The notes under the pieces are model-generated. The model searched no databases. It was not told where the DNA came from and worked only from the letters and a program-made list of their open reading frames with translations. A stretch of 49,704 bases of DNA from Saprospiraceae bacterium (GTDB lineage Bacteria; Bacteroidota; Bacteroidia; Chitinophagales; Saprospiraceae): assembly GCA_020630525.1 (NCBI GenBank), contig JAHDBF010000001.1, positions 1-49,704 on the forward strand. Direction: 5' to 3'. The position numbers and the translations under genes were made by a program. Shown here one piece after another: positions 1-7,709 of the stretch (position 1 is its first letter; every line of letters begins with the position of its first letter).

Positions 1-69
1 AACATATTTTTATTAGCGGAATAAATACTGATACTTCTTTATACTGTCAAGTTAGCCTCCATTAAAAAA

Positions 70-1101
70 ATGAATAGAACAAAGAAAATAGTATACATGG
101 ATTGGAATACTCTTAAAGGAATTAAAGATTCCGTTAGAGAACCATTCATTTCTATTGGGAAAATATTGTCAAAATATCAAAATGAAATATCAATTCCATA
201 TTCTCCTTCACATCTTTCAGACTTAAATAAAAGATACGAAGAAAATAAAGAGAAAATTGATTCTGATTTAGAATTCTTAAGAAGAACTTCTGGAGATTCT
301 ATTATTGCTAAATACTTTGGAATTAATGAAATAAGGTTTGAAAAAAGAGATATAATTAAATTCTTTCACGAAATACGAAAAGATAAAGAAAATGAAAAAC
401 CAATTTCGAAGATATTTGATGATATTGGCGATGACTTAAGTATTGATATTAAAAGTATGTTCGAGGGAATAAACTTGAAATCAATTTTGCCAAATACCGA
501 AGAAATTGAAAAAACTGAAACTGGAAATGTTCTATTGAAGCAATATAAATCCTTTTTTGAAACTGGAAATATTACGGATTTATTGGATGATATGGCAAAA
601 ATGAGTTCGAATTTCGAAAACAATCCTCAAGATTACAATGAACTAAGAAAAGGATTAAAAGAAGATTTAAATTTAGATCCAAATACTTCAAATTGGCAAT
701 TGCCGATACAAAAACTTGATTCATTTCTTCCTAATACATCAATTGGGAAATCGTTTTCAGAATTGGTAAACGAAGATGTAAAAAGACATCACAAAGACCC
801 AATATTCTTCGACTATTACCTCAGTGCTTATAACCAATTAGGATTGTTTGGATTCCGCCCAGATAAATTAAGTGAGAAAAATAGATTTAACAATACTATA
901 GAAGATGGATTTCATTCTTTCTATGGAGCTCATGCCGATATTTTCGTCACAAACGATAAGATAATGTATCATCGTTCAAAAGTTCTATTTGAAGCATTTG
1001 AAGTCGACACTAAATTATTCAAAACTTTTAAAGTATTAGACTATAAGGAATTGATTAAAGAAATTGAAGAAAGTTTAAAAGAAAATAAAAACGGTGGCTA
1101 A
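70..1101 (+). CDS. Hypothetical protein, possible PIN-like nuclease
   Basis: 343 residues, no signal peptide or membrane segment, so probably cytoplasmic. I do not recognise the family with certainty. The N-terminus reads KIVYMDWNTL, with Asp11 and Asn13 placed as in the first acidic motif of PIN-fold ribonucleases. Near the C-terminus ADIFVTNDK (about residues 289-297, Asp290 and Asp296) resembles the closing PIN motif. An intermediate motif PYSPSHLSDL (about 43-52) could supply a further acidic residue. The central part (about 55-250) is charged and helical. If the reading is right it is a metal-dependent RNase, of a sort often found in toxin-antitoxin or defence settings, but no antitoxin-like partner lies beside it in the window. 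The ATG follows an A-rich stretch. It is followed by a gene-remnant region, which suggests an accessory locus. Confidence 0.55.
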   Translation: MNRTKKIVYMDWNTLKGIKDSVREPFISIGKILSKYQNEISIPYSPSHLSDLNKRYEENKEKIDSDLEFLRRTSGDSIIAKYFGINEIRFEKRDIIKFFHEIRKDKENEKPISKIFDDIGDDLSIDIKSMFEGINLKSILPNTEEIEKTETGNVLLKQYKSFFETGNITDLLDDMAKMSSNFENNPQDYNELRKGLKEDLNLDPNTSNWQLPIQKLDSFLPNTSIGKSFSELVNEDVKRHHKDPIFFDYYLSAYNQLGLFGFRPDKLSEKNRFNNTIEDGFHSFYGAHADIFVTNDKIMYHRSKVLFEAFEVDTKLFKTFKVLDYKELIKEIEESLKENKNGG

Positions 1102-1103
1102 CA

Positions 1104-1292
1104 AGACATGATGATGGCATATCTGATCGTTCCTCACAGAGACGCCACATATCACAATCCGTCATTTTTATTTCTATGTTTGATATGGAAGGAAACTTTA
1201 TTAATAATGATAATTATACTTCAGGTACTTACCTATTACAGATTCAAAATGAAGATGGGTTTACTGAGGTTACGAAAGTGGTGAAACAATAA
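1104..1292 (+). pseudogene. Remnant of a type IX secretion C-terminal sorting domain
   Basis: Starting just past the stop of the preceding gene, an open frame ends at the TAA at 1290-1292. Its last 38 codons from the ATG at 1176 read like the end of a Bacteroidota Por/type IX cargo sorting domain: ISMFDMEGNFI, then SGTYLLQIQ and a basic end KVVKQ. The usual start of such a domain (a YPNP motif about 75 residues from the end) is absent, and the preceding codons up to 1101 are not cargo-like. I read this as the 3' tail of a deleted secreted-protein gene, not an expressed gene. Confidence 0.6.
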
Positions 1293-1317
1293 GTGACATC
1301 ACATAACAAATAACAAA

Positions 1318-1351
1318 AAAAGACCTTCAACAAAACAGTTGAAGGTCTTTT
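1318..1351. terminator. Bidirectional hairpin terminator
   Basis: Perfect 14-bp inverted repeat: AAAAGACCTTCAAC at 1318-1331 and its complement at 1338-1351, with a 6-base loop. It has A-runs on the left and T-runs on the right, so it can work on both strands. It would serve the plus-strand sorting-domain tail and the minus-strand gene tail that converge on it. Confidence 0.8.
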
Positions 1352-1400
1352 AAATTTTAATTGCCTGTTTTTCTTACTTGTACTGCTTGCCTAAATCATT
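1344..1400 (-). repeat. Duplicated 3'-end/terminator module, copy A
   Basis: Bases 1344-1372 are identical to 7118-7146, a 29-base exact match covering the right terminator arm and the spacer. The match continues, with one indel and scattered differences, into the last codons of a minus-strand frame (DLGKQYK then stop at 1374-1376). Copy B ends in FDLSKQYK then stop. Similarity is lost around 1399. Confidence 0.75.
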
Positions 1401-1469
1401 AGATAAACAGACTTCTCTATATCTACATAAAGATGCTGCATCAACTTTACTGAAACTTGCAATACTGAT
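1374..1469 (-). pseudogene. C-terminal remnant sharing its end with the 7.1-kb helical-repeat gene
   Basis: Reading the minus strand, an open stretch of 31 codons ends ..CLSNDLGKQYK with stop at 1374-1376 and is closed upstream by a stop at 1470-1472. Only the last few codons and the trailing non-coding bases match the gene at 7149-7628. It has no start codon, so it is a fragment, either of a paralogue or of another gene that acquired this 3' end by recombination. Confidence 0.45.
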
Positions 1470-1706
1470 CTAGCACTTAAAAAAGTCAACGTAATTTTTT
1501 AATAAATTTATTCCTATAGAAATTACTGTAAAACAAACTAAGGTTATTAAACTACCACTGGTTAAAGAAATAAAATTTGTAAAATCAAAGCAAAAAAACA
1601 CAGGCATATCCAAATATATAATGAGTATTTCTAAACGATATAACGGTTTTTATAATTTTTGTGTGGAATATTTAATATCATAATTTGTATATGCAGCCAA
1701 AATAAA

Positions 1707-1732
1707 ACCAGAGCAAAAATTATTGCTCTGGT
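1707..1732 (-). terminator. Hairpin terminator of the CHRD gene
   Basis: Inverted repeat ACCAGAGCAA (1707-1716) and TTGCTCTGGT (1723-1732) with a 6-base loop. Read on the minus strand it is followed by a T-rich run (TTTTATTTT). It lies 25 bases beyond the stop codon of the minus-strand CHRD gene. Confidence 0.8.
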
Positions 1733-1757
1733 AAAACTTAATGACATCTATGAGTGT

Positions 1758-4562
1758 CTACAACCTAGAAAATTTAATTACCTGTATATCATTTAATGAT
1801 TGTATGCGGATATAATAATTTCCCGAATGTAAATCACTTATAAGAAGTGTGGTTTGTTCTTCTGACAACTTTCCTGTTTTCACTAACATCCCAGCACTAT
1901 TAAATATATCGAAATAAGAGAAATTTTCAGCGCTTGGATATTTTAAATTAATATGTGTTTTTGCTGGGTTAGGATAGAGTACAATTTCTTGCTTTCCAAT
2001 AACATTATTAATGCTTGATGTAGCTATCTCACATAATAATTCTTTAATTACTTGCCCCCGTAATTCTCCACCAGGATTATCTTCTGTATGAAAATTAATA
2101 TATACTCTTTCTTCCTTTATAGGGGCTCCAATTATGTCTCTAAAATCTGTAATTCCATAGTAAAGAAAAACGCCATTGTCTGATAAATTAGAACTAAGAT
2201 CAAGAATTACATCACCATCTTCGTTCATTGGGGCTTGATGTAAATGCACACCAGAGATATCACCGGAAGTATTTGACACTACTGCCATCAAGTGCATATT
2301 GCTTCGTTTTCGATCTAGACTTAATATTGCTCCACCGTTAGCAGAGTCAGCATTAATAACTTCACTATTTTCTTGCGAAGTACAGATATCAAAATTGTAA
2401 CTATCACGAGTTAATGGATATAACTGCGCTCTTATCTCTCCATCTGGATTTGATGCAGTATGAATATTAAGGTATACATTCCCTCCTACCAATTCAGTAA
2501 TTATACTATCATCAAAATTACTTGTATTAAGGTTTATCATCTCTCCGTTAATGCCTTCATCTAGGGATAACAAGACGTCACCATTCTGCCCTTGTGCACC
2601 AAGATGCAAATGCGAAGCTGCAATACCATTATCTAAGTTTAGTGTCAAAGCCCATATCGTTATACTTTCCATTTCAGGATCAACATTTGTAGCTACGAAA
2701 CCTAGTGCACCAGTAGAAACTTGGGGAACACTTTGGTCTCCTGAGATCCAGCCATCAGTATTTATTCCTGTCCATTGGTTTAATTGTGCTCTTATCTCTC
2801 CACCTGGGTTTTCTTCTGTATGTATATTGAGGTAAATATTTCCCGCTTTTAATTCACCAACAAAGTCTGCTGCTGATACCGTTCCGATTATTGTGTTTTG
2901 AAATACCATAGTTGATAGATCAGCCACAACATCTCCGTTTGCTGACTCTGCAGCATTGTGTAAATGTGCTCCTATAATTGGACTACTTAAGTTTTTGAAA
3001 AGTGCATTGATTTCTAGCTGGTTCATAACTTGAGTTAGGTTTGCACTTATAAGACCTATACCTTCTGTTTCTACTGCTGGAACTTCTTGTTCTCCTGAAA
3101 TCCAATTTACAAAACTTAAGTCTTTCTCTAGTAGTAACTGTGCCCTTAACTCTCCATCTGGAAATACTTCCGAATGTACATTGACATAAATATTGCCATG
3201 CATTAATTTATTCAGTAAATCTTTATCAACTGGAAGTTCTGTAGAAATTCTATTATTTAAAAATTGATCTGTAAGATTTAAAACCACGTCACCGTTTTGA
3301 CCGGAAGGGGACTCGTGTAAATGTACTCCTGTGATATTTCCTGATAATCCACTAATAGAAAGATTAAACGTTGCAGAATTCATTTCAGTGTTTAATAGTA
3401 TACCCATTACTCCAGTTGCACTAGTAGAAACAGTAGGCACTTGATTGTTACCTGATAGTCTTCCTGTAAACAATAGTCTTCCATCATACTCAGGATTAAA
3501 TGGAATGTATTGATCTTTTACTCTATTACTATTTAGATAAACTGCTGATGCACCAGCAAAAGCCCAAGAATTCTCAGGCACTAGATCTTGACTGCTCACA
3601 GGAATATCAAATGATAATATCTTCCCACCTTCATTTGCTCTTTCTGCTACATAGATAATCTCAGTATTAAAATCAAATGCAATATCAACTGGATTTCCTA
3701 AATTCGAGTTAATTCCTTCGACTCTTAGTTGCTCATCCTCAGATATCATTCCATCTGTAATTGTAGAACTAAAGTCTGCAACTACGAGAAAAGCACCATC
3801 ATCTGGAGAAGATGCTGCTCCCACATCTGTTAACAACATTAAATCATCTTCTGCATAATAAGTCAAACCATGAGTTCTGATCATATTTTCAATCACTACT
3901 GAACCATCTGGAGAAACTATATCATCGTTAATATTTAGAAAATCACTGTACCATACTAATCTATCAGAATTATCCTCTACCGCCCAAAGGTCTCCATTTA
4001 TAAATTGAATTCCCCAAAGGTTAATTTCAGTATCTATAGATTTTTCTAACATAATAGTATCTGCTGTTATCTGGTAAACGATAAATTTATTTTGTTGACC
4101 ATTGGCATCATTAGCATCTTGAGCAACTATTAGTCTGTCACCTATAACTGCAATCTCTCTCCCATTGATAAAATCAGAACTAGAACTCATAGAAACTTCA
4201 GGCGTTTCTCCAACAGCTATTTTACTCATGACATTATCATATCTGTCAATGACATTAGCTGTCCTGTTTAATTGAAACAATTGATCTTGGAATTTATCAT
4301 AATAGATTCCATCAGCATCCAAATCGCTTGAAGGAAACTCACAATAGTTTTCATTATCATCATAATCAAAATTCAGTAACCCAAACTTACCCATAGTATT
4401 TGAACTTATGAAAAGTTGAGATCGAATGTCTTGTATATCAATTTCTAAACTATCGGTGGCGCTTGAACAAAATTGACTAATTGGCTTTAATGCAGATTCA
4501 TTAAAGGAATAAAGATGAGTTGCTATAGATATTAATACGATTATATGTAGAAGTGCTTTCAT
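1758..4562 (-). CDS. Four-CHRD-domain type IX-secreted surface protein
   Basis: 934 residues. A signal peptide occupies about 1-19 (MKALLHIIVLISIATHLYS). Residues about 25-355 look like a beta-propeller-type domain. Four CHRD (chordin-like) repeats follow at about 363-477, 485-595, 603-715 and 725-840; each has an HLH core (GVHLHESPS, GAHLHNAAES, ASHLHLGAQ, GVHLHQAPM), an NGDV or DGDV step and an ending like N(I/V)HTxxNPGGEIRAQL. Residues 858-934 start YPNPAKTHINLKYP and form a type IX sorting domain, so the product should be exported through the Por system and anchored at or released from the cell surface. The role of bacterial CHRD domains is unclear. It is the last gene of a minus-strand cluster headed by a sigma/anti-sigma pair; a 69-base gap separates it from the HAHD-repeat lipoprotein. 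Confidence 0.85.
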   Translation of the reverse strand: MKALLHIIVLISIATHLYSFNESALKPISQFCSSATDSLEIDIQDIRSQLFISSNTMGKFGLLNFDYDDNENYCEFPSSDLDADGIYYDKFQDQLFQLNRTANVIDRYDNVMSKIAVGETPEVSMSSSSDFINGREIAVIGDRLIVAQDANDANGQQNKFIVYQITADTIMLEKSIDTEINLWGIQFINGDLWAVEDNSDRLVWYSDFLNINDDIVSPDGSVVIENMIRTHGLTYYAEDDLMLLTDVGAASSPDDGAFLVVADFSSTITDGMISEDEQLRVEGINSNLGNPVDIAFDFNTEIIYVAERANEGGKILSFDIPVSSQDLVPENSWAFAGASAVYLNSNRVKDQYIPFNPEYDGRLLFTGRLSGNNQVPTVSTSATGVMGILLNTEMNSATFNLSISGLSGNITGVHLHESPSGQNGDVVLNLTDQFLNNRISTELPVDKDLLNKLMHGNIYVNVHSEVFPDGELRAQLLLEKDLSFVNWISGEQEVPAVETEGIGLISANLTQVMNQLEINALFKNLSSPIIGAHLHNAAESANGDVVADLSTMVFQNTIIGTVSAADFVGELKAGNIYLNIHTEENPGGEIRAQLNQWTGINTDGWISGDQSVPQVSTGALGFVATNVDPEMESITIWALTLNLDNGIAASHLHLGAQGQNGDVLLSLDEGINGEMINLNTSNFDDSIITELVGGNVYLNIHTASNPDGEIRAQLYPLTRDSYNFDICTSQENSEVINADSANGGAILSLDRKRSNMHLMAVVSNTSGDISGVHLHQAPMNEDGDVILDLSSNLSDNGVFLYYGITDFRDIIGAPIKEERVYINFHTEDNPGGELRGQVIKELLCEIATSSINNVIGKQEIVLYPNPAKTHINLKYPSAENFSYFDIFNSAGMLVKTGKLSEEQTTLLISDLHSGNYYIRIQSLNDIQVIKFSRL

Positions 4563-4631
4563 TTTAAAAAAATTTCAGATTAAAAAATAAACCGGTTTTC
4601 GGGATTGACGACCTTATATAAATTATATAAT

Positions 4632-5591
4632 TTACCTTGCGAAAACTCCTAGAATTATATAAGTAGTTGGGTCTACTGTAGTAAGTGTCTGTAGTGGATC
4701 ATGTACAACGAAAAAACCATCATAGCTAGTCGTAATACTATCAAAAGAAGTTTCAGAAATTACAGCTGCACCAGCAGTTGCGCCATTTCCTAAAATACTT
4801 GCAGCAAACACCCCAACATTAGGAGCCTCGATATAAGGTGTTCCATTTGGAGTAGTTGCAGCATCTGCCATATCATGCGCATGACTATGATAAGTTTCGC
4901 CTTCTAGAGAATTCATAATTCTTACTGTAACTCTAGATCTACTATCAGCCAATTCATCAACTTGAATGGTCGCCTTTAAATCTGTTGAATGACTACCTGA
5001 ATATGCAAAGCTAGGAACTAGCTGTCCAGTATTAAAATCATAACTAAAAGTACTGGAGTTTAGGGTTGGATTATTTTGAGTTCTAGCAAAAGAACCTACC
5101 ACTAAATAGCTTGTAATGTCAACTGTACTTAAACCTTGTAAAGGGTCATGAATTACGAAAAACCCACTGTAATCATTAATCAAATCACTGAATGAAATCT
5201 TTGCTTCCTGAGATACTGAAGCTTGTCCTCCAGTGCCTAATAATGCTTGAGCAAATATATTGCTATTAGGCGTTTCATCATAAGGAGTTCCGTTTGGTGT
5301 AGATGAAGCGTCAGCAGCATCATGTGCATGCATATGATATGTAGCTCCAGAAATTGTATTTTCTAAAGTAATCGTAACCATAGTATTGCCATTTTCTAAT
5401 GACTCTAAGGTCATCGATGCTGTAACATCATTCGGATGTATGCCTCCATATGGTGCAGCAGGTACTGTCTGACCATTGTGTATTGTATAATTAAATGTCT
5501 CTGTTTCTACAGAAAACATATCATCATCTGATCCACAAGCAAATATGAATATCGATGTAAGGGCTAAAAAATAAAATTTTAAATTTTTCAT
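4632..5591 (-). CDS. Lipoprotein with two tandem HAHD repeats (CHRD-like)
   Basis: 319 residues with a lipoprotein signal (FIFAC, Cys19 lipidated; the following SDDD could affect sorting). The mature part is two copies of one domain, about residues 32-170 and 181-319. Each copy starts with TF.Y....GQ.VP, has a central YHMHAHD or YHSHAHD followed by a TPNGTPY motif, and ends in an FFVxHDPLQ..TVD segment closing with FAR. The layout recalls CHRD domains (paired histidines, then a second conserved histidine before a terminal strand), and the next gene is a true CHRD protein. The clustered His/Asp residues suggest metal binding, which is inference. It follows the anti-sigma gene by 81 bases and is probably co-transcribed with it. 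Confidence 0.75.
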   Translation of the reverse strand: MKNLKFYFLALTSIFIFACGSDDDMFSVETETFNYTIHNGQTVPAAPYGGIHPNDVTASMTLESLENGNTMVTITLENTISGATYHMHAHDAADASSTPNGTPYDETPNSNIFAQALLGTGGQASVSQEAKISFSDLINDYSGFFVIHDPLQGLSTVDITSYLVVGSFARTQNNPTLNSSTFSYDFNTGQLVPSFAYSGSHSTDLKATIQVDELADSRSRVTVRIMNSLEGETYHSHAHDMADAATTPNGTPYIEAPNVGVFAASILGNGATAGAAVISETSFDSITTSYDGFFVVHDPLQTLTTVDPTTYIILGVFAR

Positions 5592-5672
5592 AGACTAATT
5601 AAATTTTGTTTTAAGAATTTAATCTACCTACGAGGATGGAATTGATTTTGGATCTTTTGACGTGAAAAAAAA

Positions 5673-6467
5673 TTATCCTGATATGCTAAAAACTCCAATT
5701 AGCTGTTCGAGTGTTGGTGATGTACTACCACCCTCTTGCTCTATTGTTATGGCATAAGCATTAGTGCTAGATACATGTTGTACCTCAAATATACTTGCTG
5801 AATCTCTTTGAAAAACATCTAGTGGTATTGGATCAGAATCTGCTTTTAGTGACCACAATTGAAAACTTTGATCGGAAGCCAATTCTGGTAAATTTTGGAC
5901 TTGAATAAATGTTTTCTGATCAGTTTGATTATCATGAATAATGAGTTTGGTCTCTGGGTACTTTTCTGTAGCGTCTACAAAAACAATATTGTTATTTCTA
6001 TTTCTAATTTGCTCCAATATTAATAACTCATCGTTTATTTCCTCATTACTTTGTAGACAACTAGCAAGTTGCTTTTCCAAAGAATCATTAGTTGATAATA
6101 AATTAGAGATCGTCCAATAGCTTACAGCAAATGTGATTGCAAATATTAGTGGCCACAACAATTTACCAAATATAGACGCAGCTGGTGGGTTGATATTATT
6201 TTTTTTATTGTTGTTGCTGTCTTTATTTATTTTTGGTTCACTACCTAATTCATTTAATATATTGCTTAGTGTAATTGGTGGTGCAGGAATAGAATGTGCC
6301 TTTGAATAAAATGCTAATGATTGTTCTATTTCATATAAATCTTGCTTTAAGACAGGGAAATTAGATATAGCCTCCTCAACAATTTTTGATTCATAAAGAC
6401 TGAGATTACCGATAATATACAATTCCAGTAATCCAGATTCTCGTATTTCGGTTAAACTCATAGCCAT
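5673..6467 (-). CDS. Anti-sigma factor, RskA type
   Basis: 264 residues. An N-terminal cytoplasmic region (1-95) would bind the sigma factor; it has the LYIIGNLS start typical of anti-sigma-K-like proteins and lacks a zinc-binding HxxxCxxC motif. An Asn/Lys-rich linker (81-94) leads to one membrane segment (about 102-122), then a short coiled coil (128-155) and a periplasmic RskA C-terminal domain (about 160-262) with the LPxL..DQSFQLW signature. It overlaps the sigma gene by 10 bases, so the two are translationally coupled. Met3 is an alternative start. The pair probably controls the two secreted-protein genes downstream (inference from order and strand). Confidence 0.85.
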   Translation of the reverse strand: MAMSLTEIRESGLLELYIIGNLSLYESKIVEEAISNFPVLKQDLYEIEQSLAFYSKAHSIPAPPITLSNILNELGSEPKINKDSNNNKKNNINPPAASIFGKLLWPLIFAITFAVSYWTISNLLSTNDSLEKQLASCLQSNEEINDELLILEQIRNRNNNIVFVDATEKYPETKLIIHDNQTDQKTFIQVQNLPELASDQSFQLWSLKADSDPIPLDVFQRDSASIFEVQHVSSTNAYAITIEQEGGSTSPTLEQLIGVFSISG

Positions 6468-7030
6468 AACAAGATTAGTATGGTAAATAAAAATCCTAAA
6501 AATAATTTCTTTTCACTTTTCAATTCATCACGTAAAATTCTAATGGCAATCTTCAATCTAGACTTTACTGTTCCTAATGGAATATCTAACAATTCGGAAA
6601 CTTCTCTCTGAGTATATCCTTCGAGATAAATTTTATTAAGAACACTACTATATTTAGACTCTAATTTTTTCAAAAGTTTGTCTGTATCTATTCCACTTAC
6701 ATTAGTATTTGCGTGGTTATTACTAAATACGAGTGAATCTTCGGATTCGGTTTTTTTATTGTTTTGAAAACTTTTTAATCTTACTTTATCTATTGCGGAA
6801 TTCTTGGCAATAGTATTCATCCAAGTAAATAATGTACTTTTTTCTTCATCGTACTGCTCAATACTATTCCAAATTTTGAGAAAGCTTTTCTGTAGAATAT
6901 TTTGCGATGTAAATTCATCTTTGACGATACGATATATAGTTCCGTATAAAACATCTGAATATGCATGATACAATTCTTTCAAGCCTTCTTGATCTCTGTT
7001 TCGAATTTTATGTATAGTCTCTTTATTCAC
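6458..7030 (-). CDS. ECF-type RNA polymerase sigma-70 factor (SigK-like)
   Basis: 190 residues. Region 2 lies at about 14-85 (QEGLKELYHAYSD, then an FTWMNTIAKNSAIDKVR end) and region 4 at about 115-168 (EGYTQREVSELLDIPLGTVKSRL, a helix-turn-helix that would read the -35 element). Short and without region 1 or 3, as in ECF factors. The last 16 residues (FLGFLFTILILLWL core) are strongly hydrophobic, unusual for a sigma factor and possibly a tail anchor. Its 3' end overlaps the RskA anti-sigma gene. Upstream, the terminator of the 7149-7628 gene separates the two, so this gene should have its own promoter, which I could not identify. Confidence 0.88.
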   Translation of the reverse strand: MNKETIHKIRNRDQEGLKELYHAYSDVLYGTIYRIVKDEFTSQNILQKSFLKIWNSIEQYDEEKSTLFTWMNTIAKNSAIDKVRLKSFQNNKKTESEDSLVFSNNHANTNVSGIDTDKLLKKLESKYSSVLNKIYLEGYTQREVSELLDIPLGTVKSRLKIAIRILRDELKSEKKLFLGFLFTILILLWL

Positions 7031-7091
7031 TCAATATAAAGATATTATAATAATCCACTTTATGGTATTCTATAAATAAGTATTTAACAAA

Positions 7092-7125
7092 AAAAGACCC
7101 TCAACATTTCTGCTAAGGGTCTTTT
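7092..7125 (-). terminator. Hairpin terminator of the helical-repeat gene
   Basis: Inverted repeat AAAAGACCCT (7092-7101) and AGGGTCTTTT (7116-7125), 14-base loop, with an A-run on its left that reads as a T-run on the minus strand. It lies just beyond the minus-strand stop at 7149 and is the counterpart of the stronger hairpin at 1318-1351. Confidence 0.75.
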
Positions 7126-7175
7126 AAATTTTAATTGCCTGTTTTTTTTTACTTGTACTGCTTGCTCAAGTCAAA
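7118..7175 (-). repeat. Duplicated 3'-end/terminator module, copy B
   Basis: Bases 7118-7146 match 1344-1372 exactly, and similarity continues into the last codons of the gene that ends at 7149. This copy is attached to an intact gene and is the more likely source. Confidence 0.75.
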
Positions 7176-7628
7176 TATTGCTTGTGCATATTGCTGATCG
7201 AATACTTTACGATCTTGTGCATATTTACCTTGTACTTGTTGTAATATTTCACTTGGTATTTTAGAAACATCTAAATTGAAATCTTCTACTATTTTCTTTA
7301 CACCTGTGCTTGCTTGACGCATTGGCTTATCCTCAATTTTCTTTAAGATAGAATCAAAAATAGATTTTGGCGCAGTAGCTACGTTTGCATCTTTTTTGTT
7401 TTGGCTTCTAACACCAGCAACTTCTTTTTTAATTAAGTCCAAAATACTTTTTGGAGATTTTCCTCTTGTTGCTTTCGACTCTTGCGTTTTTGCTTCTAGG
7501 TTTTGTAGTTTCTCTCTGATTAGATTAAATACAGAAGGATCAGCAGTTTCTTCAGTTTTACTAGCTTGGTTTTTTTTCTGAACGTCCGCTACTGTCTTCA
7601 ATAAAGTTTCAATAATACTCTTTGCCAT
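7149..7628 (-). CDS. Small charged helical-repeat protein, unknown function
   Basis: 159 residues, no signal peptide or membrane segment; rich in Lys, Gln, Ala and Ser. I do not recognise the family. It contains three spaced copies of a short amphipathic motif: PSVFNLIREKLQ (about 31-42), KSILDLIKKEV (about 59-69) and KSIFDSILKKIED (about 87-99), joined by polar linkers, with a related stretch at the N-terminus (KSIIETLLKTVADV). The C-terminal half ends in FDLSKQYK. The pattern suggests a helical adaptor, coiled-coil or DNA-associated protein. A promoter-like element lies about 40 bases upstream and a hairpin terminator follows the gene, so it is probably a single-gene unit. Confidence 0.6.
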   Translation of the reverse strand: MAKSIIETLLKTVADVQKKNQASKTEETADPSVFNLIREKLQNLEAKTQESKATRGKSPKSILDLIKKEVAGVRSQNKKDANVATAPKSIFDSILKKIEDKPMRQASTGVKKIVEDFNLDVSKIPSEILQQVQGKYAQDRKVFDQQYAQAIFDLSKQYK

Positions 7629-7667
7629 TGATAAATGTGTTATATGATTTTTATAAAAATGTTAATA

Positions 7668-7675
7668 CAAAAATA
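7668..7675 (-). promoter_or_regulatory. Candidate -7 element (TATTTTTG) for the helical-repeat gene
   Basis: On the minus strand this reads TATTTTTG, matching the Bacteroidota TAnnTTTG -7 consensus, 40 bases before the ATG at 7628. No clear -33 TTG was found at the usual spacing. Confidence 0.4.
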
Positions 7676-7709
7676 TGTCCAAAATTTTCTTTATTATAAT
7701 AAGTTGCCA

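Larger units (their letters stand above)
1102..1757. other. Intergenic scar between hypothetical gene and CHRD gene
   Basis: This 656-base stretch has no intact gene. It holds a type IX sorting-domain tail (plus strand), a 14-bp-stem terminator, a minus-strand 31-codon gene tail, and the terminator of the CHRD gene at its right end. Between about 1475 and 1700 the sequence is very AT-rich and I see nothing definable. The collection of gene ends without beginnings suggests repeated deletion or recombination here. Confidence 0.6.

Noticed and set aside
7092-7125. Hairpin upstream of the sigma gene as a possible riboswitch
   Set aside because: It is better placed as the terminator of the gene ending at 7149, and no conserved riboswitch core was seen.
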